The position numbers were made by a program, and so were the translations under genes. 62,770 nucleotides of DNA. Source: Nitrospirota bacterium (lineage in GTDB: Bacteria; Nitrospirota; Thermodesulfovibrionia; Thermodesulfovibrionales; JdFR-88). Within the stretch, counting starts at the first letter, position 1, and every line of letters starts with the position of its first letter. The stretch spans positions 1-62,770 of the forward strand of contig JAKAKS010000008.1 of NCBI GenBank assembly GCA_021813405.1, read 5' to 3'. Of this stretch, positions 51,589 to 59,386 are shown in pieces. The notes beneath the pieces were generated by a model. It was not told the origin of the DNA, searched no databases, and saw nothing but the letters and a program-made list of their open reading frames with translations.

Positions 51589-51942
51589 ATGAGGAAACGG
51601 CAATTTTCAATTTTTTTTCTGGTTTTGGCGTTATCGCTGCTTCTGCCTGTTCTTCAGCGCAGCGCCCCGGCCTGAGGATGCAGCAGCGCTTATATCACCA
51701 GGAAGGGGTTCCTGGCAGGCTCTACTCCCGAAAATCTGACGCTGGCCACGGGGTATGAAAAGAATGGCAATGAGAAACGGCTTGCGGCTTTTATTAAAGA
51801 CGGGCGTGCTGTAAGGTTGGACGGCAAGACTACAATACAGGTGATCGAAAGATCCATCAAACTGAAGATGATCGAGATAAAACTGCCCGGCCGGAACGGC
51901 CCTTATTGGGTGCCGGCCGACTCTCTTGCGCCTCTGAAATAA
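51589..51942 (+). pseudogene. Lipoprotein/exported gene interrupted by one in-frame TGA
   Basis: A 118-codon frame that is open except for a TGA at codon 29 (51673-51675). Before it is a convincing signal peptide (MRKRQFSIFFLVLALSLLLP, ending SAPA). After it come 88 codons of coding-like sequence beginning GCSSAYITRKGFLAGSTPEN and ending PYWVPADSLAPLK, resembling small SH3-like periplasmic lipoproteins. No alternative start follows the TGA, so the frame needs the stop read through or repaired (TGG Trp or TCA Ser by one change). A perfect 7-bp hairpin with loop GGGG (51698-51715) begins 22 nt after the TGA. It may be a recent nonsense pseudogene or a selenocysteine gene. Confidence 0.6.
51698..51715 (+). 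promoter_or_regulatory. Hairpin downstream of in-frame TGA (bSECIS-like)
   Basis: CCAGGAA (51698-51704) pairs perfectly with TTCCTGG (51709-51715) around the loop GGGG. The loop starts 29 nt after the TGA. From memory, the bacterial SECIS model needs a 4-16 bp upper stem, a loop of 3-14 nt with a G in the first two positions, and 16-37 nt between UGA and loop; all are met. Short hairpins also occur by chance in GC-rich coding DNA. Confidence 0.35.
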
Positions 51943-53067
51943 TCAGCTGGCAGGCTTTGCGGACATTAACTCGTCTATGCTGGCCGGCGCGGTGCCCAGG
52001 GAATGAGCAAGCGCCGGATGCACCACCCGTCCCCGGTATATGTTCAGGGCCGTCCGCAGCGGGGTAGAGTTGACCACGGCCGCTTCCACACCTTTGTCAG
52101 CAAGCATAGTGATATAGGGCAGGGTTGTGTCGGACAGGGCTATGGTGGATGTGCGCGGATACGCACCCGGCATATTGGCCACGCAATAATGCACAACGCC
52201 CTCCGCTACATATACGGGGTCTTCATGCGTAGTAGGCCTGGAGGTTTCAAGCGTGCCGCCCTGGTCTATCGATATATCCACCACCACGGCGCCTTTTTTC
52301 ATTGTCCTTAACAAGTCCCTGTTTACAAGCACCGGTGTCCTGGCGCCCGGCACCAGTACGCAGAAGATTGCAAGGTCCGCATCCCTGAGAGCGCCTTTAA
52401 GATTGCCTTCCGTCATGGCGGCAGTGCGCACTTTGCCCATGAACATCTCATCCAGTTTTCTGAGCCTGTCCATCCCCTTGTTGAGCACCAGTGTTTCCAT
52501 GCCAAGTTCCGAGGCAACCCTGGCTGCATTGGTGCCGGCGGTCCCGGCGCCCGCTATCACGCATACCGCGGGCTTTACGCCTGCCACGCCCGGCGGAAAT
52601 ATCCCGCGCCCGCCGTACCTTCTTTGCATGTAGAACATGCCCATCAGCGGGGCCATGCGGCCCGCTATCTCGCTCATCGGGGCCAGAAGCGGCAGCCCGC
52701 CTTCCGCCTCGAGGGTTTCGTATGCAAGGGCTGAAATGTTTTTCTCCAGCAGCATGCCAATAAGCTCCGGGTTGGGGGCCAGGTGCAGGAACGTAAAGAG
52801 CGCCTGGCGCTGCCTGAATAATCCAAACTCTTCCTTTACCGGCTCTTTTACCTTGATGATAAGGTCCGCGCCGTTAAAGACAGCAGCCCTGTTTACAACA
52901 GAGGCCCCCGCCTGTGAATACCCGGTATCCGGGAAGCCGCTGCCCTCTCCGGCGCCTTGCTCAACCAGCACCTGATGGCCTTTTGACGCAAGCTCGCGCA
53001 CTGCTTCGGGCGCCATGGCCACCCTGAACTCGTCTTTCTTTATCTCTTTTGGAACCCCTAAAATCAT
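51943..53067 (-). CDS. ald: Alanine dehydrogenase
   Basis: 374 aa. NAD-dependent interconversion of alanine and pyruvate plus ammonia. N-terminal MILGVPKEIKKDEFRVAMAP carries the substrate Arg, KVKEP the catalytic Lys, and AHLAPN-like FLHLAPNPEL and the dinucleotide-binding VIAGAGTAGTNAARVA segment follow. The C-terminal STPLRTALNIYRGRVVHPALA is family-typical. The stop is adjacent to the end of the convergent interrupted lipoprotein gene. It could feed pyruvate to POR. Confidence 0.95.
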   Translation of the reverse strand: MILGVPKEIKKDEFRVAMAPEAVRELASKGHQVLVEQGAGEGSGFPDTGYSQAGASVVNRAAVFNGADLIIKVKEPVKEEFGLFRQRQALFTFLHLAPNPELIGMLLEKNISALAYETLEAEGGLPLLAPMSEIAGRMAPLMGMFYMQRRYGGRGIFPPGVAGVKPAVCVIAGAGTAGTNAARVASELGMETLVLNKGMDRLRKLDEMFMGKVRTAAMTEGNLKGALRDADLAIFCVLVPGARTPVLVNRDLLRTMKKGAVVVDISIDQGGTLETSRPTTHEDPVYVAEGVVHYCVANMPGAYPRTSTIALSDTTLPYITMLADKGVEAAVVNSTPLRTALNIYRGRVVHPALAHSLGTAPASIDELMSAKPAS

Positions 53068-53154
53068 GGCCTTAATTTACCAGAACAAGATGAAAGCGGC
53101 AAGGTATTCAAAGAGCGCAATAACTGAAGATTGCCGGCCGTCTGTGCGCATTGA

Positions 53155-53188
53155 TTGACATTGACAACTAACCTGTCTTTTATAGAAT
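53155..53188 (+). promoter_or_regulatory. Promoter of the PilZ-HExxH operon
   Basis: Tandem TTGACA boxes at 53155-53160 and 53161-53166 precede TAGAAT at 53183-53188; the second box gives a 16-bp spacer. The leader to the ATG at 53310 would be about 115 nt, long enough for regulation. No known riboswitch motif is seen in it. Confidence 0.5.
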
Positions 53189-53309
53189 TTGCTTGTACCC
53201 TCTTGTTGTAAGCCTCACTTAAAGCCAATTTTAAAAAACTTCCGGGGTGTCTTTTGCCCTTGAGCTCTGCGGAGCCGAAGATGTGCCCGTGCGTTTGCAA
53301 GGAGAAGAA

Positions 53310-53609
53310 ATGGCCGAAGGCGAACAGCTGGCGGAAAAGCGAGACAGCAAGAGAGATCTTGTCACGGTGCCCATATCCTATAACTATTCAATCCAGGAGC
53401 AGGGCGAAACCAGGAATTTCACCATGAGCGGCATCTCCCTGAACTTAAGCGACGCCGGCATCTGCTTTTATACCCATGTGCGTCTTGAGGACGGCACGGC
53501 ATTGAACGTGTACGGCAGGGCCTTATGGGACGGGGCAAGAAAAGGCACCGTGAAGTGGTGCAGAAAGATAACAGAGGGCCTGTTCAGGGTGGGGGTGCAG
53601 CTCATATGA
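53310..53609 (+). CDS. PilZ domain protein
   Basis: 99 aa, single PilZ domain. RDSKRD near residue 11 supplies the RxxxR c-di-GMP loop and LNLSDAGICF near residue 50 the (D/N)xSxxG motif, so ligand binding is plausible. The C-terminal KGTVKWCRKITEGLFRVGVQL completes the barrel. The start is ATG 53310, with AAGGAGAAGAA immediately upstream; the open frame extending to 53247 is rejected. The stop overlaps the next gene's ATG (ATGA). Confidence 0.9.
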   Translation: MAEGEQLAEKRDSKRDLVTVPISYNYSIQEQGETRNFTMSGISLNLSDAGICFYTHVRLEDGTALNVYGRALWDGARKGTVKWCRKITEGLFRVGVQLI

Positions 53610-54352
53610 GAATAAAACGGCCCACCCGCGCAATTGTATTTTGCGCCGTCCTCTGCCTGCTTTGCTCTTGCGGCTCCATAGGCACTATAAAAGGCATGAC
53701 CGGCTCCCAGGCTTTCCAGGCGCAGAACCTGCCGGTAAGGAATTTGAGAGTGGCAGTATTCACTGATGGCAGCAAGCCTGATAAAGAGATAAAGCGGACT
53801 ATTGCCCAGGCATCGCTCAGCCTGAGAAAACAGGTGGGCATTGCTCTTGTTCCGGTCTCATGGCAGAAGATACAGTTTAAATCTTCCGGCAAGGCCGCAA
53901 TGATAAACCAGCTTTACAGGCGCACCCTTAAAACGCTTCCGGGCAACAGCTTCGATATAGCTGTGGCCTTTACCTCTTACAACACCATGGACGATCTGAA
54001 ATTTGTCTTTTCGATGCTGGTTATGCCGGTTCCGGTGTGGGCCGGGGTAATAGATGACACTTACAGGCGCTACATCGTAATGAAGAGCATGGATAAAGAC
54101 AATCTTATTCACGAGGTATGCCATGGTTTTCTGTTCGAGTATGTCCATAGCTCCAGGGGGGTGATGCAAGGGACCAAACTGGTGCTGCTGCCCTTTACCC
54201 CGCCAATAAACGAAACTCAGTATCTCACTGCCCAGGACCGCAACAATATTCTTAAACACAAGTTCAGGGATTTCAGCAGAAGGCCCCGCCTGAATCTGCC
54301 GGATGGAGACCTGCTGAATACCGGCCAGTCCGCGGCCAGTTCCGTGCAATAA
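53606..54352 (+). CDS. Putative zincin (HExxH) lipoprotein
   Basis: 248 aa. Signal peptide with lipobox-like LLCSC (Cys 22), so it is probably a membrane lipoprotein. Near residue 169 lies LIHEVCHGFLFEYVH, containing HExxH (H169, E170, H173), the zinc site of many metalloproteases. The G at position 3 of the metzincin consensus (HExxHxxGxxH) is absent, so the third ligand is unknown. A hydrophobic stretch MLVMPVPVWAGVI precedes the motif. I do not recognise the family. It is translationally coupled to a PilZ protein, suggesting c-di-GMP-linked envelope proteolysis; that link is inference. Confidence 0.7.
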   Translation: MRIKRPTRAIVFCAVLCLLCSCGSIGTIKGMTGSQAFQAQNLPVRNLRVAVFTDGSKPDKEIKRTIAQASLSLRKQVGIALVPVSWQKIQFKSSGKAAMINQLYRRTLKTLPGNSFDIAVAFTSYNTMDDLKFVFSMLVMPVPVWAGVIDDTYRRYIVMKSMDKDNLIHEVCHGFLFEYVHSSRGVMQGTKLVLLPFTPPINETQYLTAQDRNNILKHKFRDFSRRPRLNLPDGDLLNTGQSAASSVQ

Positions 54353-54359
54353 GTTCTTT

Positions 54360-55886
54360 TTATCTGGCAAACGCCTTTATAATCCCGTCCGCCGCGATGT
54401 AAATGCGGCCGCCCGCCAGGACAGGACTCTGGAACCGCCTTACCTTGCCGATTACATTTCCGCTTCCACTTCCGGAATAAACCACCCTGCCGGTGTTGCC
54501 GTCAAAGCCGTGCAGGCGGTTATCGCCTTCCGCTCCTGCGCTCCATACAATTGCCTCGGAATGCCCGTTTGTGGTGGTGACCATCGGGGACCCTCTGCCG
54601 TTCTGCCAGGCGCACCACGCCGTGCGCACCGAGGGCGGCGCGCCCGGTATAATACGCACCGCCATGAAATCGCCGGACTGTCCGGCAGGACAAAGGAGGC
54701 CTTTCCCGGCAAAGGCCACATATGTGCCTTTGTCTGTGGTGTATGCCGCTGCGCTGCCGATGAGGGCGTTTCCGGCAACCCTTGCAACGGCCACCGGCCT
54801 TCCAATCCCGCCCATGTTGTCACGGTTTATCAGGTAAATTTTGCCGTCTTTGCCCAGCGCTATTATTAGCCTGGTAGGTCTTGAGCCTGGCAAATCCACC
54901 AGAACGGGGCCCTCCCCACCAAGGTCCGTATCCGCTGCATCAAGCTGCCGCCAGTTTTCAGGTGCGAAGAAATCTTTTGGAGAACCGCTAAAGACCGGGC
55001 CGCCACGGAAACGGATAACCGCCTCCCCGCCGGCCCACTTTGCGGCGTTTGCCGTGTTCTTTGTATTGCCGGTTGAGATGAATACATCGGAGCCGTCCGC
55101 GGCAACTCCCCCCGGCGCCCAGCTTCCGCCGCCCTGTGCGCCTGTTGCCCATGCCTTTATATTAGCCGGATGGGAGACCGGGATGCTCACAAGCCATCCG
55201 TGATAAGGACCGCAGTCGCCGAAATGCCCCCCGTACGGCACGTAAAGCGTTCCTTTTACAAGGGCAAGAGCGCCGCGCTGGTTCTGGTATCCGGAATTGA
55301 ACCGGAGTTTTCCGTATCTGGCCCTGGCCGATATATCCACCGGCCAGCCGCGCAACACATGGCCGTCCTTTAGCGAAAGCGCGAACACCAGGTGCTTTTT
55401 GGTTTTGCCTCCGTCTGGCGTGACCATCGCATCCAGATAAATTGTGCCGTTTTTTTTGCTTATTACGGGAGTGCCGGTTATGCCGAGGGGGTCTATATCG
55501 CCGCATGGCAGACGGGAGAGCGGGACCGGATGGCCCAGTTTTTTCTGCCAGAGCGTCCGGCCTGTTGCCGCATCGAAGGCGGCCACAACGTCCTGCTCGC
55601 TGGCGGCGATGATCTCTCCTTTCCCTCCGGGTCCGGCAAAATAAAGCAGCTGCGCATACACTGCCCCGGGGATGCGCGCTTTAAATGCCGGGTCCGCATG
55701 GAAGCCGGCTGCGGACGCCTTTGTAAGTGACGGGTCCGCGTAAACGCCGTCCCGCTCCAGGCCGTTATGATACTGCCGGACGGATTTGCCTGCGCTGGCT
55801 TTCAATGCGTAACCTGAGGAAAGGAAAACGAAAGCACCTGCCGCCAGTACGCCAATTAAGATTGCAACCAATCCTTTCTCCCTCAT
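54360..55886 (-). CDS. Exported PQQ-like beta-propeller protein
   Basis: 508 aa. An N-terminal membrane/signal segment (EKGLVAILIGVLAAGAFVFL) precedes PQQ/pyrrolo-quinoline-type propeller repeats, each with a tryptophan-docking-like core: VVAAFDAATGRTLWQKKLG, GKIYLINRDNMGG, NRLHGFDGNTGRVVYS. The pattern is that of outer-membrane or periplasmic propellers rather than a full PQQ dehydrogenase. A quinone-binding Cys-Cys pair is not seen. The start 55886 follows AAAAAGGAGCGCGAT. It is convergent with the HExxH gene and 90 bp from the divergent aldo/keto reductase. Confidence 0.85.
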   Translation of the reverse strand: MREKGLVAILIGVLAAGAFVFLSSGYALKASAGKSVRQYHNGLERDGVYADPSLTKASAAGFHADPAFKARIPGAVYAQLLYFAGPGGKGEIIAASEQDVVAAFDAATGRTLWQKKLGHPVPLSRLPCGDIDPLGITGTPVISKKNGTIYLDAMVTPDGGKTKKHLVFALSLKDGHVLRGWPVDISARARYGKLRFNSGYQNQRGALALVKGTLYVPYGGHFGDCGPYHGWLVSIPVSHPANIKAWATGAQGGGSWAPGGVAADGSDVFISTGNTKNTANAAKWAGGEAVIRFRGGPVFSGSPKDFFAPENWRQLDAADTDLGGEGPVLVDLPGSRPTRLIIALGKDGKIYLINRDNMGGIGRPVAVARVAGNALIGSAAAYTTDKGTYVAFAGKGLLCPAGQSGDFMAVRIIPGAPPSVRTAWCAWQNGRGSPMVTTTNGHSEAIVWSAGAEGDNRLHGFDGNTGRVVYSGSGSGNVIGKVRRFQSPVLAGGRIYIAADGIIKAFAR

Positions 55887-55976
55887 ATCGCGCTCCTTTT
55901 TGATTAAATTATATTCCGGTCCCGCTGTATTCAAAGGTGTTTTGTAATGTACGGTGTTTTGTGGTAATCCTTTTGT

Positions 55977-56927
55977 ATGGAACTGCGCGCTCTTGGCAAC
56001 TCCGGTTTGAAAGTTTCAAAGCTGGCACTGGGCGGCAACGTATTTGGCTGGACCGCCGATGAGGCCACGTCATTCAAGCTGCTGGATGCGTTTGTGGCTG
56101 CCGGCGGCAATCTCATAGACACGGCGGATGTCTATTCAAGGTGGGCCCCAGGCCATAAAGGCGGAGAGTCGGAGACCATCATAGGCAAATGGCTGGAAAA
56201 AAGCGGCAAGCGCAAGCAGGTGGTGATCGCAACAAAAGTAGGCTTTGATATGGGCGATGGCAGGAAGGGCCTTTCAAAATCCTACATCCTGAGCGAAGTG
56301 GAGGAATCCCTGAAGCGGCTCCGGACGGATTACATAGACCTTTATCAATCTCACGGCGATGACACTTTCACGCCAATTGAAGAGACCTTGCAGGCGTATG
56401 ACCGGTTGATAGAGCAGGGCAAAGTAAGGGTGATAGGCGCATCAAACTACGCGGGCGAAAGGCTCTCCATGGCGCTGGAAGCAAGCAGAAAATATAAGTT
56501 CCCCAGCTATCAGTGCCTTCAGCCCCTTTATAACCTGTACGACCGGAGCGAATACGAGACCACGCTGGAGCCTGTCTGCAAGCAACACGGGCTGGGCGTG
56601 ATAACCTATTATTCGCTGGCCAGCGGGTTTCTGACCGGCAAATACCGCTCTGAAAAGGACCTTTCCAAGAGCCCAAGGGGCGTGAAGGCCAGCGGGTATA
56701 TGAACCAGCGCGGGTTCCGCATACTTAAGGCGCTGGACGATGTTGCGGCCAAAATGAACTCAACGCCGGCCAGCGTAGCAATTGCCTGGATAATGGCGCG
56801 TCCAAGCGTCACTGCTCCCATTGCAAGCGCAACCAGTCTTGGGCAGTTGAATTCGCTAATCGAGGCGGCCAGGCTAAAGCTGGACACGGCTGAAATGGAG
56901 CTCCTTAACCAGGCAAGCGCATATTAG
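55977..56927 (+). CDS. Aldo/keto reductase
   Basis: 316 aa TIM-barrel NADPH oxidoreductase. DTADVYSRW supplies the catalytic Asp and Tyr, VVIATKVGF the Lys, and YQSHGDDTFTPIEETL the His. APIASATSLGQLNSLIEAA is the cofactor-binding C-terminal loop. It is close to the YajO/Tas-type subgroup. Substrates are unknown. It ends just before the convergent tRNA-Leu gene; no Shine-Dalgarno is evident. Confidence 0.93.
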   Translation: MELRALGNSGLKVSKLALGGNVFGWTADEATSFKLLDAFVAAGGNLIDTADVYSRWAPGHKGGESETIIGKWLEKSGKRKQVVIATKVGFDMGDGRKGLSKSYILSEVEESLKRLRTDYIDLYQSHGDDTFTPIEETLQAYDRLIEQGKVRVIGASNYAGERLSMALEASRKYKFPSYQCLQPLYNLYDRSEYETTLEPVCKQHGLGVITYYSLASGFLTGKYRSEKDLSKSPRGVKASGYMNQRGFRILKALDDVAAKMNSTPASVAIAWIMARPSVTAPIASATSLGQLNSLIEAARLKLDTAEMELLNQASAY

Positions 56928-56946
56928 CACATGCGCCTTTTCAAGC

Positions 56947-57031
56947 TGGTGCGAGAGAGGGGATTTGAACCCCTACAGGTTTCCCCACTGGATCCTAAGT
57001 CCAGCGCGTCTGCCAGTTCCGCCACTCTCGC
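56947..57031 (-). tRNA. tRNA-Leu (UAG)
   Basis: Minus-strand class II tRNA of 85 nt including an encoded CCA. Acceptor GCGAGAG pairs with CTCTCGC; the discriminator base is A, followed by CCA (57031 is the 5' end). The anticodon stem-loop CTGGACTTAGGATCCAG gives anticodon TAG. The long variable arm (TGGGGAAACCTGTA) is typical of Leu. The T-arm GGGTTCAAATCCC is standard. It overlaps nothing and ends 19 bp from the aldo/keto reductase stop. Confidence 0.96.
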
Positions 57032-57038
57032 TGATTGA

Positions 57039-57067
57039 TTTTAAAGGGTCTTTTGGTTTGAGGTCAA
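57039..57067 (-). promoter_or_regulatory. Putative promoter of tRNA-Leu
   Basis: On the minus strand TTGACC (57067-57062) and TTAAAA (57044-57039) are separated by 17 bp. The predicted start falls at 57032-57033, only 1-2 nt before the mature 5' end, which would give an almost leaderless tRNA. The match is moderate. Confidence 0.35.
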
Positions 57068-57151
57068 ACAAACCCCATCCTTAAAATAAAACGCCCCGGG
57101 TTTTTATAACCGCAATGGGTTAAAAACGAAAATTACCGGACGAAATAATTT

Positions 57152-57484
57152 CTAGTGCAGCGGGCCGGAGGAGATTATCTTCTCCACTTCGGTCTTTATG
57201 AGGTAAGAGGGAATGCCTCCATGCATCTTGGGCACTCCGTTTATAAGCACGATAGGCGCGGTTATCAGTCCCTGGTGCAGAAGCTCCCTTATCTCCGGGA
57301 AGCTCTCCTCGTCACCCTCAAAAAGGTCTATATACTCAACGCTTGTGACAGAGGGGTAATTGTAATTAAGGTCGTTCCTCAGTTCCGCGGCTATGGATTC
57401 GTTGTCCACCGGCCTGGAAGGCGCGGCCCCGCCGGACCAGTAGGCCGGATTGTCCAGAATCTGTATGATCACCCTCTGCAGCAT
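57152..57484 (-). CDS. Thioredoxin-fold protein without CxxC
   Basis: 110 aa. Beta-alpha arrangement VIIQILDNP, SVTSVEYIDLF, LITAPIVLINGVPKMHGGIPSYLI resembles thioredoxin-like/YuzD-type small proteins. The cis-Pro loop (APIV) is kept but no active-site cysteines exist, so it is unlikely to be a classic redox enzyme. I do not know its function. It ends the mltG-ispG-panC run, starting 4 bp after panC. Confidence 0.65.
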   Translation of the reverse strand: MLQRVIIQILDNPAYWSGGAAPSRPVDNESIAAELRNDLNYNYPSVTSVEYIDLFEGDEESFPEIRELLHQGLITAPIVLINGVPKMHGGIPSYLIKTEVEKIISSGPLH

Positions 57485-57488
57485 GATT

Positions 57489-58343
57489 TTATTTTAGTTC
57501 ATTGACAAGAACATTGTCTATAAGCCGCGTGTCCCCGATTTTAATCGCGCCGGCCAGAAGTACGGGTGTTTTTTCGATGACGGAAAGCTCCTCCAGGGTC
57601 TCCGGATTATAAACAGAGGCGTACTGGATTTCACTTATAAGTGGCCGTGAAGAAAGGATTTTCTGCATCTCCATTTTTGCTTTTTCCGGCCCGGCCCCGC
57701 TTCTTACCAGCCCGGCGCCTGCCTGGAGCGCCTCGTAAAGCGCGCGGGCCGCTTCCCGCTCTTCCGGAGCAAGATATGAGTTCCTGGAACTCATCGCAAG
57801 CCCGTCTGGCTCCCTTATGGTGGGGCAGAGGACGATGTCTACGGACAGGTTCAGGTCCGATGCCATCTTCCTTATGATTACGGACTGCTGATAATCCTTC
57901 AGGCCGAAATAGGCCCTGTCCGGCTGGATGATATTGAACAGCTTCAGCACTATTGTGGCCACACCTTTGAAGTGGCCCGGCCTGAATGTGCCGCAGAGTT
58001 TCCCTTCGGAAAGTCCTTCCACATACACCCATGTGTTGTACCCGGAGGGATACAGCGCCCCGGCTTCGGGCGCAAACAGGTAGTCCGCCTTATCCTGTAT
58101 CATCCCTGCGTCAGAGGCCAGGTCGCGCGGGTACTTGTTAAAATCCTCTCCGGCGGCAAACTGGGCGGGGTTTACGAATATGCTTACCACTACAATATCG
58201 TTTTCTGCCCTGGCCCTCTTTATAAGGGACATGTGCCCGGCGTGCAGCGCCCCCATCGTTGGCACAAGCCCAACAGAGCGCCCGCGGCGCCTCTCGCGCG
58301 ATGTTATGTCCTGCAACATCCGGGGCAGCCTTATGGTTTCCAG
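57489..58343 (-). CDS. panC: Pantothenate synthetase
   Basis: 284 aa. It condenses pantoate and beta-alanine with ATP. VPTMGALHAGH (HIGH-like), VSIFVNPAQF, YFGLKDYQQ and MSSRNSYL are the ATP and pantoate site motifs. The first ATG (58319) would cut off residues matching the family N-terminus (TIRLPRMLQ). A CTG at 58343 gives that stretch and sits 7 nt after a perfect GGAGG (58355-58351), overlapping the end of ispG, so I place the start there. The CTG start is inference from spacing and homology; ATA at 58334 is another non-standard option. It is coupled to ispG. Confidence 0.9.
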   Translation of the reverse strand: METIRLPRMLQDITSRERRRGRSVGLVPTMGALHAGHMSLIKRARAENDIVVVSIFVNPAQFAAGEDFNKYPRDLASDAGMIQDKADYLFAPEAGALYPSGYNTWVYVEGLSEGKLCGTFRPGHFKGVATIVLKLFNIIQPDRAYFGLKDYQQSVIIRKMASDLNLSVDIVLCPTIREPDGLAMSSRNSYLAPEEREAARALYEALQAGAGLVRSGAGPEKAKMEMQKILSSRPLISEIQYASVYNPETLEELSVIEKTPVLLAGAIKIGDTRLIDNVLVNELK

Positions 58344-59386
58344 GACTCTACCTCCAGCATCAGCTCATCTATCAGGCGGTCCGCCGGAACGGTGCGCAGT
58401 ACCTTGCCCTTTTTAAAAAGTATCCCGGCCCCCTTGGAGCCGGCAATGCCAAGGTCCGCCTCCCGCGCTTCTCCCGGCCCGTTTACCGGGCAGCCCATAA
58501 CTGCCACTTTCAATTTCTTGCCGGATTTTGCCAGCCTTTTTTCCGCTTCCCTGGCCAGCTTGCGGATGGCGATGGAGGTCCTGCCGCATGTGGGGCAGGA
58601 GATTATCTCCGGGCCCGATACCAGCTCTAGGCTTTGCAATATCTGTCTGGCCGTCCTTACCTCGTCACAGGGCGGCCCTGTAAGAGACACCCTCATAGTA
58701 TCCCCGATGCCTTCGGAAAGCAGTATCCCAAGCCCTGCCGCGCTCTTGACGATGCCTGCCGGGGCGGGGCCAGCCTCCGATATGCCGATGTGAAGCGGAT
58801 AGTCCGCCTTTTTGGAGAATGAGCGGTAAGCTTCCACTGTCATCGGCACGGAAGACGCCTTGATGGACACCTTTATAAGGCCAAAACCAAGCCGCTCCAG
58901 CATCTCTATCTGGTTGAGCGCGCTTTCAACCAGCGCCTCAGGGTGCGGTCCGCCGAATTTGGCCAGCACTTTCTTGTCCAGAGACCCCGCGTTTACACCC
59001 ACCCTTACAGGCACGGGCCTGTCCTTGAGGGCATCCACAAGTTCCTTTATTTTCCAGCTTGCACCGATGTTGCCAGGGTTTATCCTCAACCCGTCAACAC
59101 CTTGCCTGTGGGCCTCCAGCGCCAGCCTCCAGTCGAAGTGAATGTCCGCTATAACAGGAATCGGGGATGATTTTGCTATAGGCCCAAGCGCAATGGCTGC
59201 ATCCATGTCCGGCACGGCTACCCGTATTATCTGGCAGCCAGCCTTGTGAAGGGCGCGTATCTGGGCGGACGTGGCCTTGATATCGTGCGTATCTGTTTTT
59301 GTCATTGACTGAACGGAGACTGGATTGCCTCCGCCAACAGGAACTTGCCCAACGTGAATCAGCCTGGTATGCTTTCTTTTTTTCAT
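58331..59386 (-). CDS. ispG: 4-Hydroxy-3-methylbut-2-enyl diphosphate synthase
   Basis: 351 aa, the short bacterial GcpE form. It uses a [4Fe-4S] cluster to make HMBPP in the MEP isoprenoid pathway. N-terminal VGGGNPVSVQSMTKTDTHD, RINPGNIG, and GISEAGPA and TGPPCDEVRTAR follow. Cluster cysteines are in ISCPTCGRTS and MGCPVNGPGE. It overlaps mltG upstream by 4 bp and panC downstream. Together they form a compact mltG-ispG-panC operon. Confidence 0.97.
   Translation of the reverse strand: MKKRKHTRLIHVGQVPVGGGNPVSVQSMTKTDTHDIKATSAQIRALHKAGCQIIRVAVPDMDAAIALGPIAKSSPIPVIADIHFDWRLALEAHRQGVDGLRINPGNIGASWKIKELVDALKDRPVPVRVGVNAGSLDKKVLAKFGGPHPEALVESALNQIEMLERLGFGLIKVSIKASSVPMTVEAYRSFSKKADYPLHIGISEAGPAPAGIVKSAAGLGILLSEGIGDTMRVSLTGPPCDEVRTARQILQSLELVSGPEIISCPTCGRTSIAIRKLAREAEKRLAKSGKKLKVAVMGCPVNGPGEAREADLGIAGSKGAGILFKKGKVLRTVPADRLIDELMLEVESWKP

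Noticed and set aside
51589-51942. Alternative genetic code with TGA as Trp
   Set aside because: Many genes in the window end at TGA in the expected place (for example osmC, recA and the phasin-like gene), so a global code change is not supported.
53247-53309. Upstream extension of the PilZ gene
   Set aside because: The ATG at 53310 has an ideal AAGGAGA site and the extension is not PilZ-like.
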